Origin: Streptomyces cirratus | GTDB lineage: Bacteria; Actinomycetota; Actinomycetes; Streptomycetales; Streptomycetaceae | Assembly: GCF_014650775.1 (NCBI RefSeq) | Contig: NZ_BMVP01000004.1 | Span: forward strand, 496,001-560,000 | Length of the DNA: 64,000 bases | Reading direction: 5' to 3' | Shown here: positions 58,306-64,000 of the stretch, one piece after another | Numbering within the stretch: position 1 is the stretch's first letter | How the letters are laid out: each line of letters opens with the position of its first letter | Notes under the pieces: generated by a model | Seen by the model: the letters and a program-made list of their open reading frames with translations, nothing else | Database searches by the model: none | What the model was told of the DNA's origin: nothing | Program-made: the position numbers and the translations under genes

Positions 58306-59238
58306 CTAGGGCGTGTCCGCCGTGTACTGCAGCAGGGCCTCTTCGATGAGTTCGCGGCTGCGGTCGCGGGAGGCGGCGGCCTTGCGGAGGTTGCTGAGGG
58401 CGTTGCGGTAGTCGTCCAGGGCGCGGGGGCGCGTCACGTAGTTGGCGCCGTTGATGTGCTCGACGTACGCCAGCTCGCCCGGTCCCCCGTCGGCGAACTT
58501 GAGGTGGGTGATGGGGTAGGGAGGGGCCGCGGAGTACCCCCAGGACATCTCCAGGATGCGGATGTTGACCTTGGCGACGGTCCCGGCGTGGAGCAGGTGC
58601 CCCAGTTGTTCGCGCATCACCTCGGCGTTGCCGCAGCGGCGTTGCAGGACCCCCTGGTCGAGCAGGACCGTCAGGCGGGGCACCTCGCCGTCCATCAGCC
58701 GTAGTTGGCGCTGGGTGCGCAGCTGCACGACGCGCTCCATCTCGCCCTCGGAGGCGCTGGGCATCACGGCTCTGACCATGTGCCGGGCGTAGGCCGGGGT
58801 CTGGAGGATTCCGGGTACGACGAGGTTCTCGTAGACGCAGATCTCCTGCGCTTCGCCTTCCAGTTGGATGAGGCGCTTGAGGAAGGTGGGGGTGACATCG
58901 CTGTACTGCTCGTACCACTCGCAGTCCTGCGCGTGCTCCAGTAGCCGCTCGACGGTCCGCATCTCCTCCTCGTCCAGCCCGTAGTGACGGGCCAGGTCGA
59001 GGACGTCGCGGGCCTTCGGCGGGCTCTCGCCCCGCTCCAGCCTGCTGATCTTCGAGACCGATCCGCGGATGACGGGTGCCACGTCGCGCAGGGTGAGGCC
59101 GCGGGCCTCGCGCCACCCTCTGAGTTCCTGCCCCAGCACCCGCGCGGCGGCCGCCCGTCCTTGCTCACTGCCGAGCGGGAGTACCTGTGCGAGTGGATCG
59201 GGGAGGGACTCGGGCAGGGGTTCGGGCAGCGCGGGCAT
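58306..59238 (-). CDS. XRE-family regulator with DUF5753 (Scr1-like)
   Basis: 310 aa. The N-terminal helix-turn-helix is LGQELRGWREARGLTLRDVAPVIRGSVSKISRLERGESPPKARDVLDLARHYG. The long C-terminal DUF5753 domain includes WYEQYSDVTPTFLKRLIQLEGEAQEICVYENLVVPGILQTPAYAR and FADGGPGELAYVEHINGANYV. ATG 59238 has GGAG six bases upstream, while the longer TTG frame (59271) does not. Such proteins pair with DUF397 proteins; one is encoded just upstream. The pair controls development and antibiotic production in some Streptomyces. Confidence 0.92.
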   Translation of the reverse strand: MPALPEPLPESLPDPLAQVLPLGSEQGRAAAARVLGQELRGWREARGLTLRDVAPVIRGSVSKISRLERGESPPKARDVLDLARHYGLDEEEMRTVERLLEHAQDCEWYEQYSDVTPTFLKRLIQLEGEAQEICVYENLVVPGILQTPAYARHMVRAVMPSASEGEMERVVQLRTQRQLRLMDGEVPRLTVLLDQGVLQRRCGNAEVMREQLGHLLHAGTVAKVNIRILEMSWGYSAAPPYPITHLKFADGGPGELAYVEHINGANYVTRPRALDDYRNALSNLRKAAASRDRSRELIEEALLQYTADTP

Positions 59239-59328
59239 GCGGAACTCCAATGTGACCGGGGCGGATCGCAATCGTCAGAATGGGGCGTGTTCGCCCGCCC
59301 GTCCAAGCTTTGGCCTAAGCCTTCGACT

Positions 59329-59562
59329 TCATCCGGTCAGTTGATCGAATTCGGCACGCTTGGCACCGTCGACGAACGCCTCGATCTCCCCGGCCGTGAA
59401 GATCAGGGCCGGTCCGTCGGGGAACCGCGAATTGCGCATGGCCACGGTGCCGTCGGCCAGTGCCGCGACCTCCACGCAGTTGCCGTTGCCGACGCTGGCA
59501 CTGCTCTTCACCCACACCGCACCGGGAATCTCACTCGCCGCGACACCATTGCGTAACTGCAT
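59329..59562 (-). CDS. DUF397 protein
   Basis: 77 aa. It matches the DUF397 core closely: WVKSSASVGNGNCVEVAALADGTVAMRNSRFPDGPALIFTAGEIEAFVDGAKRAEFD. These small proteins are partners of DUF5753/XRE regulators, as in the Scr2/Scr1 pair described as toxin-antitoxin-like. It lies 90 bp upstream of the regulator gene and on the same strand. The start MQLRNG at 59562 follows AGAGG; the frame extends far upstream but without homology. Confidence 0.9.
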   Translation of the reverse strand: MQLRNGVAASEIPGAVWVKSSASVGNGNCVEVAALADGTVAMRNSRFPDGPALIFTAGEIEAFVDGAKRAEFDQLTG

Positions 59563-59888
59563 GATGAGACCTCTTCCTCGTACCGACGCACATGATCGCG
59601 CAATCGCATATGGGATTGCACGACAAGCAGTTGTGAGAATGCTAGCCAGCACTGGCGGTCGCGGTAGTCCCCCGAAAGGGTGTCTCGTCGACGGCACTCC
59701 CCCGACGATCACCCCACGGCGGTTCAATTCATAGCAAAGCACTCAGATTGGGCAAATCGGGCTAAACGGCGGTGCGCCGCCGGGGTGTCCCGTCGCCTCC
59801 TCGCCATAGTCGTGCCTGGCAACCGCCTGGTTGCCGGCCCGAGCCGCGTGGCGCGGTCGGGCGATTGTCTTCGTAGAGGAGTCGGCTC
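59563..59888. other. Divergent intergenic region between DUF397 and SH3-like genes
   Basis: 326 bp. It holds a dyad GCAATC-gcatatgg-GATTGC at 59600-59619, a good candidate operator for the XRE regulator encoded downstream of the DUF397 gene. The stretch 59600-59760 is AT-richer than its flanks and should carry both promoters. I see no coding frame with family features. Confidence 0.4.
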
Positions 59889-60509
59889 ATGCTGAAGCCC
59901 ACCAGGACCGTCCTCGCACTTACCGCCGGAAGCCTGGTGCTCGGCCTCGTCAGCGCGGGCGCCGCCATCGCCGACGAGGACCCGATGGCCGAGATCCCGG
60001 CACACCAGGAGCACGCCGCCGTCAAGAGTCAGATCTGGGGCAAGGTCGTCTCGTCCGGCCGGCTGACGATCCGAAGCAAGCCGAGCACCCGCTCGTACTC
60101 CCTGGGGAAGGTCGAGTCGGGCCAGAGGATCGCGCTCGAATGCAAGCAGCGCGGGGAGAGGGTCGGCGGGAACGACCTGTGGTACCTGCTGGACAACCGC
60201 AAGGACCGGGAGGAAGGGAACGGCGGGAACAACAACGGCAAGGGTCCGTGGGGCGACGACCTCGGTGACGGAAATGCCGGCATGGACGGTGACTGGAACG
60301 ACGGCCGCAACGACGGCCGCAACGACGGCCGCAACGACGGCCAGACCGACGGCCAGGGTGACGGCCGGACCGACGGCCGCAACGACGGCCTCGACGAGGG
60401 CAAGTCCGTGAAGAAGACGGCGAAGAAGGTCTCGAAGAAGGACGAGGACTCCGGCTGGGTAGCCGCCCGCTACGTCAAGAACCTGGACACGGTGCCGTGG
60501 TGCCGCTGA
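59889..60509 (+). CDS. Secreted SH3-like protein with Asp-Gly-Arg-Asn repeat insertion
   Basis: 206 aa. Sec signal (KPTRTVLALTAGSLVLGLVSAG, ending AIA). The mature part begins an SH3b-like domain: GKVVSSGRLTIRSKPSTRSYSLGKVESGQRIALECKQRGERVGGNDLWYLLD. Instead of closing with the expected KGWV, it is interrupted by ~70 residues of G/N/D-rich sequence with DGRN units (12-bp DNA repeats, 60297-60398) and a Lys-rich helix, then resumes GWVAARYVKNLDTVPWC. The two halves would still pair as one domain, with the repeats as a long exposed loop. GAGGAG precedes the ATG. Confidence 0.85.
   Translation: MLKPTRTVLALTAGSLVLGLVSAGAAIADEDPMAEIPAHQEHAAVKSQIWGKVVSSGRLTIRSKPSTRSYSLGKVESGQRIALECKQRGERVGGNDLWYLLDNRKDREEGNGGNNNGKGPWGDDLGDGNAGMDGDWNDGRNDGRNDGRNDGQTDGQGDGRTDGRNDGLDEGKSVKKTAKKVSKKDEDSGWVAARYVKNLDTVPWCR
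60297..60398 (+). repeat. 12-bp tandem repeat encoding DGRN units
   Basis: GACGGCCGCAAC and close variants (GACGGCCAGACC, GACGGCCAGGGT, GACGGCCGGACC) are repeated about eight times in frame. Each unit gives Asp-Gly-Arg/Gln-Asn/Thr/Gly. The region is also rich in DGDWND before the repeats. Confidence 0.85.
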
Positions 60510-60540
60510 CCGGCGCGCCGGGCCGCTGATCGGACCGTCC

Positions 60541-60581
60541 GCCGGGAGGCCGGCTCCTCATCGGGGAGCCGGCCTCCCGGC
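60541..60581. terminator. Very strong bidirectional terminator
   Basis: GCCGGGAGGCCGGCTCC (60541-60557) and GGAGCCGGCCTCCCGGC (60565-60581) form a perfect 17-bp stem with a 7-base loop between the convergent SH3-like and NYN genes. Confidence 0.85.
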
Positions 60582-60586
60582 CGTGG

Positions 60587-60970
60587 TCATCCGGCCGGGT
60601 GGACGGTACGCGGCCCCGCGCACCGGGCCCCGTACGCCCGCACCCGCGTGCGCAGCTCCCGGTCCGCCGTGACCACGACCAGTCCGGCGCCGTCACCGCG
60701 CTCCGCGTACGCCGCCACCAGCTCCACGATCCGGTCGTCGCCGCTCCCGGGCGCCGCGTCCACCCGTACGCCGGGCACGGATTCGACGCCCCGGGCGGCG
60801 CCTTCGACCACGAGGACGATCTCCTCACCCGCCTCGCGCCGGGCGAGCCGGTCACGCAGCCGTTCGGCCGCGCCGCGCCGGTCCCGCCACCAGCCGTCGG
60901 GGACGGATCCGACGACGTTCGCGGCGTCCACGATCAGTACTTCCACAGGTGCTTCCGCAGGTACTTCCAC
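60587..60970 (-). CDS. NYN-domain (PIN-like) putative RNase
   Basis: 127 aa. VEVLIVDAANVVGSVPDGWWRDRRGAAERLRDRL, EEIVLVVEGAARGVE, APGSGDDRIVELVAAYA and VVTADRELRTRVRAYGA keep the scattered acidic residues (VDAAN, GSGDD, TADRE) of the NYN/YacP-like nucleases. The domain should bind two metal ions and cut RNA. The GTG start at 60970 and a second at 60946 are both within a duplicated GTGGAAGTA-C-CT sequence, so the start is uncertain by eight codons. It is the last gene of a leftward unit with polynucleotide kinase-phosphatase and RNA ligase. Confidence 0.82.
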   Translation of the reverse strand: MEVPAEAPVEVLIVDAANVVGSVPDGWWRDRRGAAERLRDRLARREAGEEIVLVVEGAARGVESVPGVRVDAAPGSGDDRIVELVAAYAERGDGAGLVVVTADRELRTRVRAYGARCAGPRTVHPAG

Positions 60971-60993
60971 GGGTACGACTGTCCCAGACCTTC

Positions 60994-61989
60994 TCAGAAG
61001 TCGCCGTAGTTGACCTGCCAGGTCGGCAGGCCCATCCGGCGCCAGACGGCCACGACCCTGTCCCGGTCGTCCAGCGAGACGCGGACCGCGTAGCGGTGGC
61101 GCACGTGTGCGTCGAAGAGTTCCGCCTTCACCACGTCGTCGCGGCGCTGGTCTCCGGCCGCCCGCATCCACAGCTCGTCGTACGGGACCCGGTGCCGCTC
61201 CAGCCAGGCCTCGGTCTGCGGGCGGTGTTCCTCGCTGCGCCCCGACAGCAGGACGATGGTGTCCCCGTCGGCGCGCCGGAAGGCGTCCAGGGCGTGCCGC
61301 ACGGGCTCGTTGAGGAGGTCCAGCCCGCAGCGCGTGAAGTCGTACGGGCCGCGGTCGCCGGTCAGCGCCAGGGTCCCGTCGATGTCGCACATCACCGCGG
61401 CGGGCAGCGCGGGGTCGGCGACGTAGGGCGCGACCGGCGGCTCGTCGTTCAGCCACTGCGCGGTCAGCTTCCAGCCCCCCTTGCGTGACTTCGCGTGCTT
61501 GTCGGCCAGGATCCGAATGATCTCCTCGCCCACCGGCCGCTCGCGGGCGGCGTCGCGGCGCACGCACTCCTCGACGGGCACGTCCGTGAAGTCGTGGACG
61601 ACGAACGTGGCGAGGCCGGCGACGGCGGCCTTGAGGCGCTTGGGGATGTGCGGGGTGAGGTGGGTGTTGTCCACGACCACGTCGAACCCGCCCGCGACGG
61701 CGGCCCGCAGCGCCGCGTCCTGGACGTCGAGCGCGGTCTGTTCGTGCGCGTACGAAAGGCCGCGTCCGTGGTCGGCGCCGTCCAGCATGACCCGCAGGTC
61801 GTCCAGGTTCACCCGGCGCATCCGGCCGCCGGACTCCGCCTGGAGCGCCCGGGCGGCCGTGGTCTTGCCGGAGGCGGGCAGGCCCGTCATGACGTGCACG
61901 ACGGGGCGGGCGGGCGGTGCGGGGGCCTCCGGGGCCGGGGCGGTGTCGTGGGCCGCCGGGGTGGCGGGGGCCGCCGGTTCTGCGGACAC
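60994..61989 (-). CDS. Polynucleotide kinase-phosphatase (T4 Pnkp-like)
   Basis: 331 aa in two domains. The N-terminal P-loop kinase has GLPASGKTTAARAL (36-49) and VVDNTHLTPHIPKRLKAAV, as in the T4 Pnkp/ATPase group. The C-terminal HAD phosphatase has the nucleophile Asp202 and Asp204 in MCDIDGTLALTGDRGPYDF, LLSGRSEEHRP and VSLDDRDRVVAVWRRMGL. It should phosphorylate 5'-OH ends and remove 3'- or 2',3'-cyclic phosphates, preparing broken RNA for ligation. GTG start with GGAGAA upstream, 5 bp past the ligase stop, so the two are co-transcribed. Confidence 0.92.
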   Translation of the reverse strand: MSAEPAAPATPAAHDTAPAPEAPAPPARPVVHVMTGLPASGKTTAARALQAESGGRMRRVNLDDLRVMLDGADHGRGLSYAHEQTALDVQDAALRAAVAGGFDVVVDNTHLTPHIPKRLKAAVAGLATFVVHDFTDVPVEECVRRDAARERPVGEEIIRILADKHAKSRKGGWKLTAQWLNDEPPVAPYVADPALPAAVMCDIDGTLALTGDRGPYDFTRCGLDLLNEPVRHALDAFRRADGDTIVLLSGRSEEHRPQTEAWLERHRVPYDELWMRAAGDQRRDDVVKAELFDAHVRHRYAVRVSLDDRDRVVAVWRRMGLPTWQVNYGDF

Positions 61990-61994
61990 GGGGC

Positions 61995-63203
61995 TCAGTT
62001 CTCCTCATCGGTGGTGAAGGGGTCGGCCGATTCCGGCCGTACGGCACGCCAGGTGACGAGCTCGGTCTGCTTGTCGTCCAGACGCAGGAACAGCGCGGAA
62101 CGGATCCGGCTGTCGGGCAGCGCCTGCACGGCCCGGGCGAAGGCGCCCCGGTCGGCGGCCAGGTGGGCCAGCGCCCGGAAGGCTTCGTCGATGGCGCGTT
62201 CGCGCCGCGCCGCGGCCTCCTCCAGGCGGGCGATGACCTCCCGCACCCACGCGTCGAACTCGTCGGGCACCTGCTGCAGCAGCGCGTCGAGCGGCTTGCC
62301 ACCCGACGCCTCGATGTCCGCGACGGTGCAGTTCAGTCCCTGCGCGAGCTGCTTGGCGGGCAGGCCGGCGAAGCGCTGGATGCCGTGGCCGCGCCAGATG
62401 TCGCGCTCGGTGACGCCGGTGAGCACCTTGTGCAGGCGTACGTACTCGGCGATCTTGGCCTTGGCGCGGACGCCCGAGGCGAAGCGCAGTACGAAGCCCT
62501 CGGCGTCGGTGCCGGTGGCCGGGGCGCCGCCGGGCAGGGTGCTGGACTCGGTGAGCGCGAGGAGTTCCGTGAGCGGCATCGCCGGCCATACGGTGACGAC
62601 CGAGCCGATCTCCCGCCAGTGCCCGGCGGCTTCGGCGATCGGCACCTCGCCGCCGTCCTGGCCGAAGGCGGCGAGGAGGACCAGGTCGCGGCGGTCCCCG
62701 TAGTCCACGACGATCCGGTTCTGCGGGTAGAGGACCTCCGCGAGGTAGGTGACCCCGGGGACGAGGTGCGCGGTGTCGCGGCCGTCGAGACGGCGCTGCG
62801 CCCAGGTCGCCTGCTCGCTGATGAAGGAGCCCTTGGATGCGGCCCGCCACGTTCCCGCGTAGTGGAAGACGACCGCGAGGCTGCCGTCGACCTTGTCGTA
62901 CACCTCGAAGGGTTCGTCGGGCAGGGAGGGCGCGTACGGCTGACCCGACTCGTGCTCGCCCACGTTGAAGAACTTCGGCAACGGCAGGGCCACGATCCGG
63001 CCGGTGGCGTCGTCGGCGACGAGGCCCCGGCAGCGCGTGGTGACCTGGTTCCAGACCCGCTCGTACTGGGCGGTGCGGGTGTAGGTGTAGATCGACAGCG
63101 GCAGCTCGGGGTGCGCCTTGCGGGTCACGTGGCCGGCGTCGATCGCCGCCTTCAGTTCCTGGGCGGGCAGCAGGTCATGCAGAGTCAGGAACGCCTGGCC
63201 CAT
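61995..63203 (-). CDS. T4 Rnl1-like RNA ligase
   Basis: 402 aa. The nucleotidyltransferase motifs are in order: I, YDKVDGSLAVVF with adenylated Lys104; the RG of CRGLVADD upstream; III-like YLAEVLYPQNRIVVDY; IV, AEGFVLRFASG; V, RAKAKIAEYVRLHKV. A C-terminal helical domain (EEAAARRERAIDEAFRALAHLAA) is present. It joins 5'-phosphate and 3'-OH RNA ends with ATP. GGGAGGA precedes the ATG. It is first in a three-gene unit with the Pnkp and NYN nuclease, which resembles phage T4 tRNA repair with an added nuclease. Confidence 0.92.
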   Translation of the reverse strand: MGQAFLTLHDLLPAQELKAAIDAGHVTRKAHPELPLSIYTYTRTAQYERVWNQVTTRCRGLVADDATGRIVALPLPKFFNVGEHESGQPYAPSLPDEPFEVYDKVDGSLAVVFHYAGTWRAASKGSFISEQATWAQRRLDGRDTAHLVPGVTYLAEVLYPQNRIVVDYGDRRDLVLLAAFGQDGGEVPIAEAAGHWREIGSVVTVWPAMPLTELLALTESSTLPGGAPATGTDAEGFVLRFASGVRAKAKIAEYVRLHKVLTGVTERDIWRGHGIQRFAGLPAKQLAQGLNCTVADIEASGGKPLDALLQQVPDEFDAWVREVIARLEEAAARRERAIDEAFRALAHLAADRGAFARAVQALPDSRIRSALFLRLDDKQTELVTWRAVRPESADPFTTDEEN

Positions 63204-63256
63204 GGGGTCCTCCCGGTTTGAGATGGCTCATTCTCACGTGCGGGAGGGTGGCCCGG

Positions 63257-63270
63257 TAGTCAATTATGAC
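63257..63270. promoter_or_regulatory. Dyad upstream of the RNA-repair unit
   Basis: AGTCA-ATTA-TGACT is a perfect 5+5 inverted repeat in an AT-rich patch, 54 bp upstream of the RNA-ligase start. It may be an operator for the RNA-repair genes. Confidence 0.35.
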
Positions 63271-63328
63271 TGGCCGGAGGGCATGCCTGCGGTCCCCGGC
63301 GCCGGCGGGAGAAGGTCAGTGGGGACCG

Positions 63329-63763
63329 TCAGTGGGAGACGCAGAGTTCGTTGCCCTGCGGGTCGGCGAGGGTGGTCCAGGCGAAGGGGCCCTGGTTGCC
63401 TTCGTGGAGGCGCGTGGCGCCCTTGGCGATGAGGCGCTCCACCACTGTCCGCGGGTCGTCGTCGCCGGTGCGGACGTCGAGGTGGACCCGGTTCTTGACC
63501 GCCTTGGCCTCGGGCACGAACTGGAAGAGGACTCGGGGCGCCCGTTCCAGGCCTTCCGGGTGGCGGATGCCGGCTCCGGCCTTCCAGACGAGCGTGCCGT
63601 TGTGGAGGGTGGTGTCGTCCTCCCGGGCGTGGCCCTCCTCGATCATGCGGCGGATGAACGCCTCGTCGCTGGGCTCGACTTCCCAGCCGAGGGCGTCCGC
63701 CCACCAGTCGGCGAGGGAGTGGGGGCTGTGGGAGTCGATGGTGACCTGGAATGTGTACGCCAT
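63329..63763 (-). CDS. VOC (glyoxalase/bleomycin-resistance) family protein
   Basis: 144 aa. It starts MAYTFQVTIDSHSPHSLADWWADALGWEVEP and ends GPFAWTTLADPQGNELCVSH, with VKNRVHLDVRTGDDDPRTVVERLIAKGATRL in the middle: the paired beta-alpha-beta-beta-beta units of the VOC superfamily. Candidate metal ligands are the His of RVHLDV and the Glu of GNELCV. Substrate unknown; many such single-gene VOC proteins are common in Streptomyces. It stands alone. Confidence 0.9.
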   Translation of the reverse strand: MAYTFQVTIDSHSPHSLADWWADALGWEVEPSDEAFIRRMIEEGHAREDDTTLHNGTLVWKAGAGIRHPEGLERAPRVLFQFVPEAKAVKNRVHLDVRTGDDDPRTVVERLIAKGATRLHEGNQGPFAWTTLADPQGNELCVSH

Positions 63764-63795
63764 GGCGGGACGGTATGCGCACGTCGCTCCCCGCG

Positions 63796-64000
63796 CTACG
63801 GGGATCGGGGGTCATCGGGGGCCTTCGTGCGGAGGCGGGTGGTGAGGAACGCCGCGAAGGTCACGATCCAGGCGGCCACCGCGAACCACAGGAGGACCTC
63901 GCCCACGGGACGCAGCCAGCCGGCGCCGGTCGGTGCGGCCGCGGAGAGAGCGGCGGTGGCCGTCATGCCGAGGGGGAACACGGTGGACCAGCGGCGGTTG
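63796..64000 (-). CDS. SLAC1/TDT-family transporter, C-terminal fragment (window edge)
   Basis: The minus-strand frame is open to the edge of the window; the visible ~67 residues begin NRRWSTVFPLGMTATAALS and contain one TM helix (EVLLWFAVAAWIVTFAAFL) and a basic tail. RWSTVFPLGM is typical of the last helices of TehA/SLAC1-like (tellurite resistance/C4-dicarboxylate transporter) proteins. The rest of the gene lies outside. An in-frame GTG at 63981 would give a 61-aa protein but cuts the conserved motif, so a longer gene is preferred. Confidence 0.65.
   Translation of the reverse strand, partial: NRRWSTVFPLGMTATAALSAAAPTGAGWLRPVGEVLLWFAVAAWIVTFAAFLTTRLRTKAPDDPRSP

Noticed and set aside
60297..60398. 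Repeat array that could be CRISPR-like
   Set aside because: Twelve-base units without spacers and in frame within a secreted protein gene.
1..64000. tRNA or rRNA genes
   Set aside because: No cloverleaf-like sequence or rRNA motif was recognised by eye; a tRNA search program would be decisive.

Overview
The window looks like a segment of a Streptomyces (high-GC actinomycete) chromosome. GC is roughly 70 percent or more with strong third-position G/C, GTG and TTG starts are common, and the gene content is typical of the genus: a chaplin, two tyrosinase/co-factor operons, DUF397 and DUF5753 proteins, DUF3040, TerD, a mycothiol-type alcohol dehydrogenase, and many secreted enzymes with Sec, Tat or lipoprotein signals. 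No tRNA, rRNA, CRISPR array, prophage or complete insertion sequence was seen. The only transposase is a short IS5-type N-terminal fragment.

Layout. 0-7.4 kb: tail of a helicase-associated-domain protein, glutamate decarboxylase, tyrosinase operon melC1-melC2, then a CitA/CitB-type two-component system divergent from a dicarboxylate/amino-acid symporter. 7.6-14.6 kb: subtilisin-like peptidase with a P domain, IS remnant, I36-like secreted protein, lipoprotein, and a leftward FhuF-type 2Fe-2S protein, MFS exporter and alpha/beta hydrolase. 14.6-24.1 kb: GNAT; a leftward run of phosphoesterase, MFS and beta-propeller genes; a membrane-anchored esterase; a type-B carboxylesterase; a chaplin; and a second tyrosinase operon. 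24.2-29.5 kb: lipid catabolism genes (two acyl-CoA dehydrogenases and a quinone oxidoreductase in overlapping frames, an SDR, an enoyl-CoA hydratase). 29.6-31.9 kb: a decayed zone with a truncated alcohol dehydrogenase joined to a truncated PIG-L deacetylase, and remnants of a LysR regulator and a divergent dapA-like gene. 32-38 kb: LysM/transglycosylase protein, PNGase A-like amidase, frameshifted rraA, GlsB-type membrane protein, and a DMT transporter/PAP2 phosphatase operon divergent from a TetR gene across a five-unit 16-bp operator array. 38.5-46 kb: TerD, orphan solute-binding lipoprotein, secreted endonuclease I, DUF3040, GH20 hexosaminidase, GlcG-like protein, MFS and divergent MarR. 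45.7-51.6 kb: an overlapping cell-surface cluster (Pro/Ser-rich membrane protein, ECF sigma factor, LAHTG sortase substrate), a glycosyltransferase pseudogene, MocR regulator divergent from an EamA transporter, and an AraC regulator. 51.6-60.5 kb: methyltransferases, a large GH101 endo-alpha-N-acetylgalactosaminidase, a YbjQ-like protein, an NmrA-like protein, an XRE/DUF397 pair and an SH3-like secreted protein with a repeat insertion. 60.6-63.2 kb: an RNA-repair cassette of T4 Rnl1-like RNA ligase, polynucleotide kinase-phosphatase and a NYN-type nuclease domain protein. The window ends with a VOC protein and the C-terminus of a SLAC1/TDT-type transporter.

Themes. Several secreted enzymes could together dismantle glycoproteins (PNGase A, GH101, GH20, subtilisin). 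Many regulator/transporter pairs are divergent across short intergenic regions with visible dyads. The strongest candidates for new biology are the RNA-repair cassette with its nuclease partner and the regularly phased operator array at 37.65-37.73 kb.
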